Positions 1 through 9,532 are shown, counted from the stretch's first letter. The stretch is DNA of 64,000 nt from Erwinia sp. ErVv1 (GCF_900068895.1 NZ_CDPK01000005.1:187617-251616), one strand, 5' to 3'. Translations and numbers: made by a program. Notes: generated by a model not told the origin, from the letters alone.

Positions 1-2
1 CC

Positions 3-165
3 GCAGGGATTATCCACCGGCACAGCAAATAGTGCAGCCCGGCACCCGCAGGGATTATCCACCGGCACAGCAAATAGTGCAGCCCGGCAAACGCAGGGAT
101 TATCCACCGACACAGCAAATAGTGCAGCCCGTCACCCGCAGGGATTATCCACCGGCGGCGCAGAT
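3..165. repeat. 45-bp tandem repeat, about 3.6 copies, running off the left edge
   Basis: A 45-bp unit starting GCAGGGATTATCCACCGG begins at 3, 48, 93 and 138; the last copy decays after about 27 bases. Copies differ at only a few positions. Each contains TTATCCACC (10, 55, 100, 145), one base away from a DnaA box (TTATNCACA). The period is a multiple of three, so one plus-strand frame stays open with a 15-residue repeat, but it has no recognisable protein similarity. The array lies upstream of phoB. It may extend further left. Function unknown. Confidence 0.85.
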
Positions 166-206
166 ATCCATCCCATGCAGCATAATTGCGTCTGGGGCTG
201 GGGCTT

Positions 207-228
207 TTTTCATAAATATGTCATAAAA
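207..228 (+). promoter_or_regulatory. Pho box upstream of phoB
   Basis: Two adjacent 11-mers, TTTTCATAAAT and ATGTCATAAAA, match the PhoB direct-repeat consensus CTGTCATAAAT. A weaker third unit (GTGACGCATAA) follows at 229-239. The site lies 60-80 bases before the phoB start. This fits the known positive autoregulation of phoBR under phosphate limitation. Confidence 0.8.
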
Positions 229-287
229 GTGACGCATAATAACGCCGCGAGTCTCAATGACATCCCGTTACCGCAGCAGGAGTAATA

Positions 288-977
288 ATGGCTAAGCGCA
301 TTCTGGTGGTTGAAGATGAAACCCCCATCCGTGAAATGCTCTGTTTCGTTCTGGAACAAAATGATTATCAACCGATTGAAGCAGAAGACTATGACAGCGC
401 CATCAACCTGCTCATTGAACCCTGGCCCAACCTGATACTGCTGGACTGGATGCTTCCCGGCGGATCGGGCATTCAGCTCATCCGGCACTTGAAGCGCGAA
501 GCCATGACCCGACATATCCCGGTCATGATGCTCACGGCGCGCGGCGAAGAAGAAGATCGCGTTCGGGGCCTTGAGGTGGGAGCCGATGACTACATCACCA
601 AGCCATTCTCACCAAAAGAGCTTATCGCCCGCATCAAAGCGGTCATGCGCCGCATTTCACCGATGGCGGTGGAAGAAGCGATCGAAATGCAGGGACTGAC
701 ACTGGATCCCTCCTCCCACCGGGTGATGTCCGATACCCAGCCCGTTGAAATGGGGCCGACGGAATATAAGCTGCTGCACTTCTTTATGACCCATCCCGAG
801 CGGGTTTACAGCCGTGAACAGTTGCTTAATCACGTATGGGGCACTAACGTTTACGTCGAAGATCGTACCGTTGATGTGCATATTCGCCGACTGCGCAAAG
901 CGCTCGAACTTACCGGGCACGATCGCATGGTGCAAACGGTGCGCGGCACAGGTTACCGTTTTTCCTCACGCTACTGA
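288..977 (+). CDS. phoB: PhoB, phosphate-regulon response regulator
   Basis: OmpR/PhoB-family transcription activator of the phosphate-starvation regulon, acting in the cytoplasm as partner of PhoR. It is 229 residues, the normal length. The receiver domain covers about residues 1-120, with the acidic pair E9/D10, the phospho-acceptor D53 in LILLDWMLP, and K105 in the YITKPF motif. A winged-helix DNA-binding domain (about 130-229) ends in the typical VRGTGYRF motif. The ATG at 288 has AGGAG at good distance. phoR follows after 21 bases and a Pho box lies upstream, so autoregulation is expected. The identification is secure from near full-length similarity to the E. coli protein. Confidence 0.98.
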   Translation: MAKRILVVEDETPIREMLCFVLEQNDYQPIEAEDYDSAINLLIEPWPNLILLDWMLPGGSGIQLIRHLKREAMTRHIPVMMLTARGEEEDRVRGLEVGADDYITKPFSPKELIARIKAVMRRISPMAVEEAIEMQGLTLDPSSHRVMSDTQPVEMGPTEYKLLHFFMTHPERVYSREQLLNHVWGTNVYVEDRTVDVHIRRLRKALELTGHDRMVQTVRGTGYRFSSRY

Positions 978-998
978 TCTCGCAACGGAGTATCCACC

Positions 999-2315
999 GT
1001 GCTGGAACGCCTCTCCTGGAAGAGATTACTGCTTGAACTGCTGCTGGCGTGCCTGCCCGCGCTGGCTCTCAGCCTGCTGATCGGCTATCTGCCGTGGCTG
1101 CTGCTGCTCTCCGTGCTGGCCCTGCTGGGCTGGCATTTTGCCAACATCCTTCGTCTTTCGCACTGGTTGTGGATCGACCGCAGCATGACGCCGCCAGGTG
1201 GGCGCGGCAGCTGGGAACCCCTTTTTTACGGTATTTACCAGATGCAGGCGCGAAACCGCCGTCGACGTCGCGAACTGGGCCATCTGATCAAACGCTTTCG
1301 CAGCGGCGCCGAATCACTGCCTGATGCGCTGGTGCTGACCACCGAAGAGGGCAGCATCTTCTGGTGCAACGGCCTCGCTCAGCAGATGCTCGGTCTGCGC
1401 TGGCCCGAAGATAACGGACAAAATATCCTCAACCTGCTGCGCTATCCTGAGTTCACCCGCTATCTGCGCCAGCGCGAATTTACCCGCCCGCTGATGCTGG
1501 TGCTTAACAGTCAGCGTCACCTTGAATTTCGCGTAATGTCCTACAGCGAAGGGCAGTGGCTCCTGGTGGCTCGGGACGTCACGCAGATGCACCAGCTTGA
1601 AGGCGCGCGGCGCAACTTTTTTGCCAACGTCAGTCACGAACTGCGTACGCCGTTAACGGTGCTGGGGGGCTATCTGGAGATGATGGAAACGTCAGAGATG
1701 GAAGGCGTGCGGCGGCAGAAAGCATTACAGACTATGCAGGACCAAACCCGCCGTATGGATGGGCTGGTGAAGCAGCTGCTGACGCTGGCCCGTATTGAAG
1801 CCGCACCGGCGCAGGGAAGGGACGAGCAGGTTGATATACCCGCGATGCTGCGGCGGCTGGAGGGGGAAGCCGCCACGCTCAGTCAGGGACGTCACCTGTT
1901 GCAGTTCTCCACCGATTCTCATCTGTGGGTTCACGGTAATGAGGAGCAGCTGCACAGCGCATTTTCTAATCTGGTTTACAATGCGGTAAACCACACGCCG
2001 GACGGCACACGGATTGACATTGCATGGCTGAAAACTGCGAAAGGGGCTGAGTTCAGGGTGAAGGATAACGGCCCGGGCATTGCGGCAGAGCATATTCCGC
2101 GCCTGACGGAGCGCTTCTATCGGGTGGATAAAGCCCGATCGCGACAAACGGGCGGCAGCGGTCTGGGCCTGGCTATTGTAAAACATGCGCTGAGTCATCA
2201 TCACAGTCGTCTGGAAATACGCAGCCAGCCGGGAGAAGAGACCTGCTTCAGTTTTGTCCTGCCGCCGGAGTTGCTTGTCAGCGCTGAATCATCACAGAAT
2301 GCGCTTCATCACTGA
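999..2315 (+). CDS. phoR: PhoR, phosphate-regulon sensor histidine kinase
   Basis: Membrane histidine kinase/phosphatase that phosphorylates PhoB when phosphate is scarce. It is 438 residues and starts with GTG at 999, giving the usual N-terminus [10 protein letters not shown]. There are two hydrophobic segments (about 10-50), then a basic stretch, a PAS-like region (about 95-200), the DHp helix with H213 in [10 protein letters not shown], and a HATPase domain with the N box ([10 protein letters not shown]), G1 box (DNGPGIA) and G2 box ([12 protein letters not shown]). Its TGA stop shares its last base with the ATG of the following PstS-like gene, which suggests translational coupling. Confidence 0.97.
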   Translation: MLERLSWKRLLLELLLACLPALALSLLIGYLPWLLLLSVLALLGWHFANILRLSHWLWIDRSMTPPGGRGSWEPLFYGIYQMQARNRRRRRELGHLIKRFRSGAESLPDALVLTTEEGSIFWCNGLAQQMLGLRWPEDNGQNILNLLRYPEFTRYLRQREFTRPLMLVLNSQRHLEFRVMSYSEGQWLLVARDVTQMHQLEGARRNFFANVSHELRTPLTVLGGYLEMMETSEMEGVRRQKALQTMQDQTRRMDGLVKQLLTLARIEAAPAQGRDEQVDIPAMLRRLEGEAATLSQGRHLLQFSTDSHLWVHGNEEQLHSAFSNLVYNAVNHTPDGTRIDIAWLKTAKGAEFRVKDNGPGIAAEHIPRLTERFYRVDKARSRQTGGSGLGLAIVKHALSHHHSRLEIRSQPGEETCFSFVLPPELLVSAESSQNALHH

Positions 2316-3262
2316 TGCGGATAACAATAATGAAAAAGCTTATTATTGCCGGGCTGCTGCTGTTTAGCCTGCTGGCCCGGGCAAACGAAGGAATGCTGGC
2401 GGGTAATTTGAGCAGCGTAGGTTCGGATACGCTGGGTAATTTGATGGCGCTGTGGGGAGAGAGTTTTAATCGTCAGTATCCCGGCGTGAACGTGCAGATT
2501 CAGGCAGCCGGTTCCTCAACTGCGCCTACCGCGCTGGCAGCCGGGGCGGCTCAGCTGGGGGCAATGAGTCGCCCAATGCAGCAGGGGGAGCGTCAGCTGT
2601 TTGAAACCCGCTACGGCTATCCGCCCCTCGCCGTGCCGGTTGCCATGGATGCGCTGGTAGTGATGGTGAATCAGGATAATCCGCTGGCCGGGCTAAATAC
2701 CCGCCAGCTCGATGCAATTTTTTCCATTACCCGCCGCTGTGGCGATACTGCAATCATCCGTCAGTGGGGTGATCTCGGGTTGACCCAGCCCGGCTGGCAA
2801 ACGCGGGCACTACAGCGTTTTGGCCGCAACTCCGCCTCGGGAACTTGGGGTTTTTTCAAGCAGCAGGCGCTCTGCCACGGTGATTTTCGCAATGACGTCG
2901 GGGAGTATCCCGGTGCGGCGGCGGTCGCGCAGGCCGTTGCCGCCACGCTGAATGGTATCGGCTATGCCAGCATGGGTAGCCATATCAGCGGGGTTAAAAC
3001 GCTGCCCATTGCGCGTGAGGGGAATGACTGGATCCCGCCTGACGCAGAGAATATTCGCAGTGGGCGCTACCCCTGGGCCAGACCGCTCTATATCTACATC
3101 AATAAGGCGCCAAACCAGCCGCTGGCACCGCTGACTGCCGCCTTTCTGCGGCATATTCTTTCACCGCAGGGGCAGGCGCAGGTAAGTCGGGCTGGCTACC
3201 TGCCGCTTTCTGACGCACAGCGTCTGGAAGCGCTAAGGCTGGCCGGGCTGGCCACGAAGTAA
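2315..3262 (+). CDS. PstS-like periplasmic phosphate-binding protein
   Basis: Probable periplasmic substrate-binding protein of the PBP-like/PstS superfamily, 315 residues. An N-terminal signal peptide ends near residue 23 (LLFSLLARA before NEG). The SVGSDTLGNLM and AAGSSTAPTAL segments resemble anion-binding loops of phosphate-binding proteins. Two central cysteines (TRRCGD and ALCHGD) could form a disulphide. The ATG at 2315 overlaps the phoR stop (TGATG); an alternative ATG at 2330 gives a shorter signal peptide. It lies downstream of phoBR with no pstCAB nearby, so it may work as an extra binding protein or in phosphate sensing (inference). Phosphate specificity is not proven by the sequence. 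Confidence 0.82.
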   Translation: MRITIMKKLIIAGLLLFSLLARANEGMLAGNLSSVGSDTLGNLMALWGESFNRQYPGVNVQIQAAGSSTAPTALAAGAAQLGAMSRPMQQGERQLFETRYGYPPLAVPVAMDALVVMVNQDNPLAGLNTRQLDAIFSITRRCGDTAIIRQWGDLGLTQPGWQTRALQRFGRNSASGTWGFFKQQALCHGDFRNDVGEYPGAAAVAQAVAATLNGIGYASMGSHISGVKTLPIAREGNDWIPPDAENIRSGRYPWARPLYIYINKAPNQPLAPLTAAFLRHILSPQGQAQVSRAGYLPLSDAQRLEALRLAGLATK

Positions 3263-3392
3263 AGGTTATCCCCGACTTCAGGCAACGGGTCCGGTTGTAA
3301 GCCAGCAGCTTTACCCGACCCTCCCCAACGTGAATTTTTTTCACCTGTGATGAATTTTCCTCGTTTGCGCCTGAAACTTTCTCATGACATTC

Positions 3393-3424
3393 TTGCGTCT
3401 GGACATATAGACATCCAGAAGTCT
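3393..3424. promoter_or_regulatory. Four tandem met boxes (probable MetJ operator)
   Basis: Four consecutive 8-mers in exact register, TTGCGTCT, GGACATAT, AGACATCC and AGAAGTCT, match the MetJ consensus AGACGTCT at 5, 5, 6 and 7 of 8 positions. MetJ binds tandem 8-bp boxes cooperatively. The operator ends 70 bases before a MetE-like gene, which supports methionine-dependent repression. Confidence 0.72.
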
Positions 3425-3494
3425 AAAAATAACCCATTGTAACTATTTCACCGGTAAATTATGCGCCGTGCGCGCAGGCCAGGAGTAACCTAAC

Positions 3495-4598
3495 ATGCAA
3501 AGAGATTCCGCTCAGTACCGTGCCGAAGTGGTCGGCAGTTTCCTGCGTCCCGCCGCAATCAAAAAAGCACGTGAGCAGTTCCAGAACGGTGAAATCAACG
3601 CCGAAGAGCTGCGTCGTATTGAGGATGAGGCGATCCGTGACGTCGTGGAACATCAGCGCGCCAGCGGCCTGAAGGTGGTGACCGACGGCGAATTCCGCCG
3701 CGCCTGGTGGCACTTCGATTTCTTTGATGGCCTGGAGGGCGTGGAGCTTTATGAATCAGAGCAGGGTATTCAGTTTAACGGCGTGCAGACCAAAGCACAC
3801 AGCGTACGCGTCACGGGCAAGCTGGGCTTTGGTCAGCATCCTATGCTGGAAGATTTCCGCTATCTGAACAGCATCAGCGGCGATGCCATCGCGAAAATGA
3901 CCATTCCCAGCCCAAGCGTGCTGCACTTCCGCGGCGGCCGTAAGGCGATAGACGCCACCGTTTATCCCGATCTGAATGCCTATTTTGACGATCTGGCGCA
4001 AACCTATCGCGATGCGATTCAGGCTTTTTATAACGCGGGCTGCCGCTACCTGCAGCTGGACGACACCGTCTGGGCATACCTCTGCTCCGAAGACCAAAAG
4101 GCACAAATCCGCGAGCGCGGCGAAGACCCTGAAGAGCTGGCGCACATCTATGCGCAGGTGCTGAATAAGGCTCTCGAAGGCAAGCCTGAGGATCTCACCA
4201 TCGGTCTGCATGTCTGCCGGGGTAACTTCCGATCGACCTGGATTTCGGAAGGCGGCTATGAGCCAGTGGCTGAAATTCTGTTTGGCAGCGTAAATATTGA
4301 TGCGTTCTTCCTGGAATACGATAACGAACGCTCCGGTGGCTTTGAACCGCTGCGCTTTATCAAACCGGGCAGGCAGCAGGTAGTGCTGGGGCTGATCACC
4401 ACCAAAACGGGTGAGCTGGAAGATCCGCAGACGGTAAAAAAACGTATTGCGGAAGCCGCGCAGTTCGTCAGCCTCGACCAGATTTGCCTCAGCCCGCAGT
4501 GCGGCTTTGCCTCTACGGAAGAGGGGAACAGCCTGAGCGAAGCGCAACAGTGGGAAAAGCTGCGACTGGTGGTCGATATCGCTAAAGACGTCTGGTAA
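3495..4598 (+). CDS. Cobalamin-independent methionine synthase-like protein (MetE C-terminal domain family)
   Basis: A 367-residue protein resembling only the catalytic C-terminal barrel of MetE (YxjG/YxjH-like short group). Visible features are the N-terminal VGSFLRP motif, VVTDGEFRR, and putative zinc ligands H239 and C241 (LHVCRGNF), E274 (FLEYDNE) and C336 (LSPQCGF). Such proteins transfer a methyl group to homocysteine; the donor of this short family is uncertain because the N-terminal folate-associated half of MetE is absent. AGGAG lies 11 bases before the ATG. The gene is monocistronic between met boxes and a strong terminator, so it probably belongs to the MetJ regulon. It is not in the E. 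coli phoR-brnQ interval. Confidence 0.85.
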   Translation: MQRDSAQYRAEVVGSFLRPAAIKKAREQFQNGEINAEELRRIEDEAIRDVVEHQRASGLKVVTDGEFRRAWWHFDFFDGLEGVELYESEQGIQFNGVQTKAHSVRVTGKLGFGQHPMLEDFRYLNSISGDAIAKMTIPSPSVLHFRGGRKAIDATVYPDLNAYFDDLAQTYRDAIQAFYNAGCRYLQLDDTVWAYLCSEDQKAQIRERGEDPEELAHIYAQVLNKALEGKPEDLTIGLHVCRGNFRSTWISEGGYEPVAEILFGSVNIDAFFLEYDNERSGGFEPLRFIKPGRQQVVLGLITTKTGELEDPQTVKKRIAEAAQFVSLDQICLSPQCGFASTEEGNSLSEAQQWEKLRLVVDIAKDVW

Positions 4599-4616
4599 AA
4601 CACCGCAAAGGGTCAT

Positions 4617-4641
4617 AAAGGCGCGCCCGGGCGCGCCTTTT
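4617..4641 (+). terminator. Terminator after the MetE-like gene
   Basis: The GC-rich palindrome AAAGGCGCGCC-CGG-GCGCGCCTTTT lies 19 bases after the stop codon. Its T tract on one strand and A tract on the other mean it could act in both directions. Confidence 0.8.
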
Positions 4642-5002
4642 GTGCATTTAAGCGGGCGGTAATGCAGGAAACCCCCCTGGACTGCATGCAAATCATACAA
4701 ATCATGTAAGGCAACCAGCCGATAAACTGAACTGATTCACTGGATAAGCTTTTTTTTACGCTATATCACTCTGCATTCCCGATCCCGTATTGCCTTTCTC
4801 CGCTATAAACGGTTTACTTAGCGCCGTTTTTACATTATCCCCCGTTAGAAAACCAAAATCAGCGTACATTCGCTGCCAGAGCGACGTTGGGTCAATATAT
4901 TTCCCTGTATCGGTTTGATAAGGCGGTGTTTTCAGCGCACACGGGGCGATATTTCTGACATCACGATTCCACTTAACACCAGTACAGGCAGCTTCGCTGA
5001 TT
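4642..5002. other. Intergenic region upstream of brnQ
   Basis: About 360 bases, visibly less GC-rich than the neighbouring genes. A minus-strand reading frame of 91 codons runs through it (4756-5031) but starts inside brnQ, lacks a ribosome site and matches nothing I recognise. I take it as non-coding. The brnQ promoter must lie here, but I see no strong match to a sigma-70 promoter and no clear Shine-Dalgarno before the brnQ ATG. Confidence 0.5.
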
Positions 5003-6325
5003 ATGACAAATCGATTATCTTCTAAAGACATCCTCGCGCTGGGCTTTATGACCTTTGCCCTGTTTGTGGGGGCAGGTAATATTATTTTTCCACCTATGGT
5101 GGGTATTCAGTCGGGCGCACACGTCTGGATCGCAGCAATAGGCTTTCTGATTACCGCCGTCGGCCTGCCGGTGATTACGGTCATTGCGCTGGCGCGCGTG
5201 GGCGGCGGCATCGACGCACTCAGTACGCCGATTGGCAAAGCCGCCGGTTTGGTACTGGCGACCGTGTGCTACCTGGCCGTCGGCCCGCTGTTTGCCACAC
5301 CGCGCACCGCTACGGTCTCTTTCGAGGTGGGTATTGCCCCGCTGACCGGTGACGGCCCGCTACCGCTTTTTATCTACAGCCTGATCTACTTTGCGCTGGT
5401 TATCGGTATTTCTCTCTATCCCGGTAAGCTGCTCGATACCGTCGGTCATGTCCTCGCGCCGCTGAAAATTGTGGCGCTGGCCATTCTGGGAATTGCAGCG
5501 CTGATCTGGCCTGCCGGGGGGGTGGCACCGGCGACGGACGCTTACCAACAGGCGGCCTTTTCTACCGGCTTCGTCAATGGCTATCTGACCATGGATACCC
5601 TCGGTGCGCTGGTGTTCGGCATTGTGATTGTCAATGCGGCCCGCTCGCGCGGCGTCAGTGAAGCTAAGCTGCTAACGCGCTATACCGTTATGGCCGGTCT
5701 TATTGCCGGCGTGGGCCTGACGCTGGTCTATCTGACGCTGTTCAAGCTGGGTTCCAACAGCGCGGGACTGGTTGAGCAAAGCGCTAACGGTGCAGCTATC
5801 CTTCACGCCTACGTGCAGCAGACCTTTGGCGGCATGGGAAGCACCTTCCTGGCGGCGCTGATCTTTGTTGCCTGTATGGTAACGGCAGTGGGCCTGACCT
5901 GCGCCTGCGCGGAGTTCTTTGAGCAGTATCTGCCGCTGACCTACCGTCAGCTGGTATTTATTCTCGGCCTGTTCTCCATGCTGGTATCTAACCTTGGCCT
6001 GAGCCATCTGATCCGCATCTCTGTCCCCGTGCTGACCGGTATCTATCCACCCTGTATCGTGCTGATCCTGCTGAGTTTTACCCTGAACTGGTGGAACAAA
6101 AGCAGCCGCATTATCGCGCCAACGATGCTTATCAGCCTGCTGTTCGGCATTATTGATGCGATCAAGGCTGGTGAGCTGACGTCCATGCTGCCCGCTTTTG
6201 CCCAGCATCTTCCGCTGGCAGAGCAAGGGCTGGCATGGCTGCCGCCTTCACTGGCTATGCTGGTCGTGGCCGCTATCTATGACCGCGTACGCGGTGGCCA
6301 ACCCGCTCACGTGTCGCAACAGTAA
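5003..6325 (+). CDS. brnQ: BrnQ, branched-chain amino acid carrier
   Basis: Inner-membrane sodium-coupled symporter for leucine, isoleucine and valine (LIVCS family). It is 440 residues with about 12 hydrophobic segments; the N-terminus ([20 protein letters not shown]) and the motif [13 protein letters not shown] are typical. Length and sequence match E. coli BrnQ end to end. The ATG at 5003 gives the family N-terminus MTNRLSSKD. proY follows 68 bases beyond the stop, as in E. coli. There is no visible attenuator. Confidence 0.96.
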   Translation: MTNRLSSKDILALGFMTFALFVGAGNIIFPPMVGIQSGAHVWIAAIGFLITAVGLPVITVIALARVGGGIDALSTPIGKAAGLVLATVCYLAVGPLFATPRTATVSFEVGIAPLTGDGPLPLFIYSLIYFALVIGISLYPGKLLDTVGHVLAPLKIVALAILGIAALIWPAGGVAPATDAYQQAAFSTGFVNGYLTMDTLGALVFGIVIVNAARSRGVSEAKLLTRYTVMAGLIAGVGLTLVYLTLFKLGSNSAGLVEQSANGAAILHAYVQQTFGGMGSTFLAALIFVACMVTAVGLTCACAEFFEQYLPLTYRQLVFILGLFSMLVSNLGLSHLIRISVPVLTGIYPPCIVLILLSFTLNWWNKSSRIIAPTMLISLLFGIIDAIKAGELTSMLPAFAQHLPLAEQGLAWLPPSLAMLVVAAIYDRVRGGQPAHVSQQ

Positions 6326-6393
6326 TCGATCATCCGTCTTCCCCGTCGTCAATGCGTCGGGGAGGCAAATGTAGCAGGATCGGAAGCAGAGAA

Positions 6394-7752
6394 ATGACAA
6401 AAAATACGCTCAAAAAGGGACTGAGTACCCGACACATTCGCTTTATGGCGCTGGGATCGGCAATTGGTACCGGGCTTTTTTACGGCTCGGCTGATGCAAT
6501 GAAAATGGCCGGTCCGAGCGTTATCCTCGCCTACATCATCGGCGGGGCTATCGCCTATATTATTATGCGCGCGCTGGGCGAGATGTCGGTGAATAACCCC
6601 CAGGCCAGCTCTTTTTCACGTTACGCGCAGGACTATCTGGGGCCGCTGGCTGGCTATATTACCGGCTGGACCTACTGCTTTGAAATCCTGATTGTCGCTA
6701 TTGCCGACGTGACCGCCTTCGGCATTTATATGGGCGTGTGGTTTCCGGACGTCCCGCACTGGATCTGGGTACTGAGCGTGGTGCTGATTATCGGCGCCAT
6801 CAATATGGCGACCGTAAAGGTATTTGGCGAGGTGGAGTTCTGGCTGTCGCTGTTTAAGGTCGCCACCATTATTATCATGATCGTGGCGGGTATCGGTATC
6901 ATCTTCTGGGGTATTGGTAACGGCGGTCAGGCGACCGGCATCCATAATTTATGGACTAACGGCGGCTTCTTTGCGCACGGCGTGATCGGTATGGTGCTGT
7001 CGTTGCAAATTGTGATGTTTGCCTATGGCGGGATAGAAATAATTGGTATCACCGCCGGTGAAGCGAAAGACCCTGAAGCCTCTATTCCCCGTGCGATAAA
7101 CACCGTCCCGCTGCGTATTCTGGTGTTCTACGTGGGTACGCTGTTCGTGATTATGTCGATCTTCCCCTGGAATCAGGTCGGCACTGATGGTAGCCCCTTT
7201 GTGCTGACCTTCCAGCATATGGGTATCGCTGCCGCTGCGGCTATTTTGAATTTTGTGGTGATCACCGCTTCGCTGTCGGCCATCAACAGTGATGTATTCG
7301 GCGTGGGCCGCATGCTGCATGGTATGGCTGAACAGGGGCATGCGCCAAAAATGTTCGCCACGGTTTCGCGGCGCGGCATCCCCTGGGTAACCGTGTTGGT
7401 GATGATGTTAGCTATGCTGATCGCGGTCTATCTTAACTATCTGATGCCGGGCAAGGTGTTTCTGGTGATCGCTTCACTGGCGACGTTCGCCACCGTCTGG
7501 GTGTGGATTATGATCCTCTTCGCTCAAATTGGCTTCCGCCGGACGCTGAGCAAAGAGCAGGCGCGGGCGCTGAAGTTTGCCATGCCTGGCGGTACGTTCA
7601 CTGCGATGGTAGGCGTGCTGTCGCTGGCCTTTATTATCGGCCTGATTGGCTACTTTCCCGATACGCGCGTTTCGCTATATGTTGGGGTAGGCTGGATCGC
7701 GCTGCTGCTGGTGAGCTGGCTGTTTGTGAAGAAAAAAGTCAGCGCTCATTAA
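6394..7752 (+). CDS. proY: ProY, APC-family amino acid permease
   Basis: Inner-membrane permease of the amino acid-polyamine-organocation family, 452 residues, about 12 transmembrane segments. The segment [19 protein letters not shown] and the following [12 protein letters not shown] are the conserved APC substrate-binding region. The ATG at 6394 was chosen because GGAAGC lies just upstream and the product then aligns with E. coli ProY, whose substrate is a proline-like amino acid or, by later work, histidine. A longer in-frame start at 6352 has no support. A strong terminator follows. Confidence 0.94.
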   Translation: MTKNTLKKGLSTRHIRFMALGSAIGTGLFYGSADAMKMAGPSVILAYIIGGAIAYIIMRALGEMSVNNPQASSFSRYAQDYLGPLAGYITGWTYCFEILIVAIADVTAFGIYMGVWFPDVPHWIWVLSVVLIIGAINMATVKVFGEVEFWLSLFKVATIIIMIVAGIGIIFWGIGNGGQATGIHNLWTNGGFFAHGVIGMVLSLQIVMFAYGGIEIIGITAGEAKDPEASIPRAINTVPLRILVFYVGTLFVIMSIFPWNQVGTDGSPFVLTFQHMGIAAAAAILNFVVITASLSAINSDVFGVGRMLHGMAEQGHAPKMFATVSRRGIPWVTVLVMMLAMLIAVYLNYLMPGKVFLVIASLATFATVWVWIMILFAQIGFRRTLSKEQARALKFAMPGGTFTAMVGVLSLAFIIGLIGYFPDTRVSLYVGVGWIALLLVSWLFVKKKVSAH

Positions 7753-7835
7753 TCTCAGCCATCGACGACAGCAATGCGTCGCCCGGTTGTCACTCCCCGC
7801 AGGGTGGGGAAGAACCCAACAGCCGATAAAAAAAA

Positions 7836-7864
7836 GGGCCGGATAATTTCCGGCCCTTTTTTTG
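7836..7864. terminator. Bidirectional terminator between proY and the acid phosphatase gene
   Basis: Stem GGGCCGG / CCGGCCC with a 7-base loop, flanked by an A tract on the left and a T tract on the right. It can end proY on the plus strand and the convergent phosphatase gene on the minus strand. Confidence 0.88.
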
Positions 7865-7961
7865 TTACTGATACCTGGCGAAAATAATTCACCCGACTTT
7901 GTACGCTTTTAGCCTGTGCCGACTTAAGCCGCCAGGCGAACGTGTTTTGACATCCAACACA

Positions 7962-9239
7962 TCAGGATTTCGGGTAGCTCACCGGGACCATCACCGCCGG
8001 ATCGATATTCTGCTTTATGCGCGTGAGCGCTGCATCGTAAGGGCAAAGCGTACCCACCGCAGTAGTTTTACAGCCGGGGAACTGCCACTCGGTGATAAGC
8101 AGCGGATTGCTCTGGCTGAGCGGCGTGAGCTGGCGTAGCTGATCGAGGCTCTGGGCCTGAAAGGTCACCCGGATATAACGCTGCTGATGGCTATCACGCC
8201 AGCGTTCGAAGACCAGGCTGCCGCCGGGCGGAATATTGCCAGGCGGATATTCACCCTGCTGCCAGCTGAAATTAAGCAGCGTACGCAGATACGCCAGATT
8301 AATATCGCTTGCCACATACAGCAGCCAGCGAACGTCCGGTGGCGCATCGGGCTGCGTATTATTATCCAGCGCAGCGGCTATCTGCCCCATCAGTATCGAT
8401 CCGCCGCGACGCGCCGCATAAGGCAGATCGTTGCTGTAGGTGTATTTGGCGCTTAACAGTGGCAGAAGCCTGGCGACCCCGGCGGTGGTGCTTACCTGAC
8501 CAAAAGCCACCCGTGCGACAGGCAGATTTTCACTCCACGCCAGCCGAAGGGTTTCCGCCATGGCGCCCAGGCTGTCCAGACCGGTAATACCTATGCGGCC
8601 GTTCGACCAGACATGGAGTGACCAGGGGCGATCGAAATCAGGGCAGGCGCTTCCCGGATGACATAAGGCGCGCTTCAGGGCCGCGATCTGTGGCTCCAGG
8701 CGCTGCTGCGCGCGGCTAACGTCGCCTCCGATTGCCTTAAGTGCTTCTTGCTTCGCTATTTCCTTTTCTGCCGGGCTGGCATTGCCTTTGGGATACTGAA
8801 ACAGAGGGTCCCTGTCGGACAGCGCATGGACGGGCACACCGCAGCCGGGAAAAGCAGCCGATGACAGCGCAGCGGCGGTAGCCTGCGTACGCTGTAGGGT
8901 GCTGGCGCGGATATAAACCTCATCTTCAGACGGGCAGCCCGCCTTTAGCAGGCCGAGCTGGCGATAGCGCTGGCTTTCAAACTGGCCCTTAAGCCAGGCC
9001 CCGGTATAGCCGTGCCCGGTTAACTCTCCGTCGGCTGTCTGCCATACGGGCCATGAACGCTGGGTAACGGCTTCAATCTGCTTCCGGTTACCGGGGGTAG
9101 GTGGTCGCACGCCGTGGCGGCTGACCTCAACCACTTTTTCCAGCTGGTATTGCGTGCTCTCCGCACAGGCATTAAGCGTGAACAGGGCGGGCAGAATAGC
9201 GCTGATAAGCGCAGACAGAACGGGCGTTTTCACCAACAT
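7962..9239 (-). CDS. Histidine-type acid phosphatase / phytase (AppA family)
   Basis: Periplasmic histidine acid phosphatase, 425 residues from the ATG at 9239, which has AGG about 9 bases upstream. A signal peptide is visible (LLxxLF...NACA, cleavage near residue 26). The catalytic RHGVRPP motif is at residues 41-47 with nucleophile H42. The second motif, normally HDTN in AppA or HDSN in Agp, reads SDIN (S311-D312): the aspartate acid is kept but the preceding histidine is serine. Several paired cysteines fit the AppA fold. The substrate (phytate, sugar phosphate or other phosphomonoester) cannot be decided. It sits where E. coli has malZ. A longer frame reaching 9356 is open but lacks a better start. 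Confidence 0.88.
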   Translation of the reverse strand: MLVKTPVLSALISAILPALFTLNACAESTQYQLEKVVEVSRHGVRPPTPGNRKQIEAVTQRSWPVWQTADGELTGHGYTGAWLKGQFESQRYRQLGLLKAGCPSEDEVYIRASTLQRTQATAAALSSAAFPGCGVPVHALSDRDPLFQYPKGNASPAEKEIAKQEALKAIGGDVSRAQQRLEPQIAALKRALCHPGSACPDFDRPWSLHVWSNGRIGITGLDSLGAMAETLRLAWSENLPVARVAFGQVSTTAGVARLLPLLSAKYTYSNDLPYAARRGGSILMGQIAAALDNNTQPDAPPDVRWLLYVASDINLAYLRTLLNFSWQQGEYPPGNIPPGGSLVFERWRDSHQQRYIRVTFQAQSLDQLRQLTPLSQSNPLLITEWQFPGCKTTAVGTLCPYDAALTRIKQNIDPAVMVPVSYPKS

Positions 9240-9433
9240 CGGATCCCTGTGCGTTGTCATCATTGGGGGAAGAGCAGACTGGCTCCAGTGTGCGAAACAA
9301 TAGCCTGATTGCAGCACTAATGAAACCTTAAGACCCGAGGTGTAAGGGCTTAACACATTGGAATTACGTACGATGCGCGGAGTGAAGCCATTCAGCGCTG
9401 GATCAGCAGAGGTTAAGGGAAAGATGCTGCTGC

Positions 9434-9489
9434 CTAAGGTGGCGATTAAGGAGAGGGGATTGAAGCTGGCTAAGGTGGCGATTAAGGAG
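9434..9489. repeat. Imperfect 36-bp tandem duplication
   Basis: The 20-mer CTAAGGTGGCGATTAAGGAG occurs at 9434-9453 and again at 9470-9489, a period of 36 bases; flanking bases (GCTGCC versus GCTGGC) also match. It lies in the 290-base gap between the phosphatase start and the peroxiredoxin terminator. I see no gene in that gap. Confidence 0.85.
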
Positions 9490-9532
9490 GGGGAGAGTTA
9501 TGCCGGTGACGGACTGCCGTATCAGCACAGCT

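Noticed and set aside
32-226. Repeat-derived 64-residue protein before phoB
   Set aside because: The frame is open because the 45-bp unit is a multiple of three; there is no ribosome site before the ATG and the end runs through the Pho box.
4756-5031. 91-codon minus-strand frame upstream of brnQ as a gene
   Set aside because: It starts inside brnQ on the opposite strand, has no ribosome site, and the translation shows no recognisable domain.
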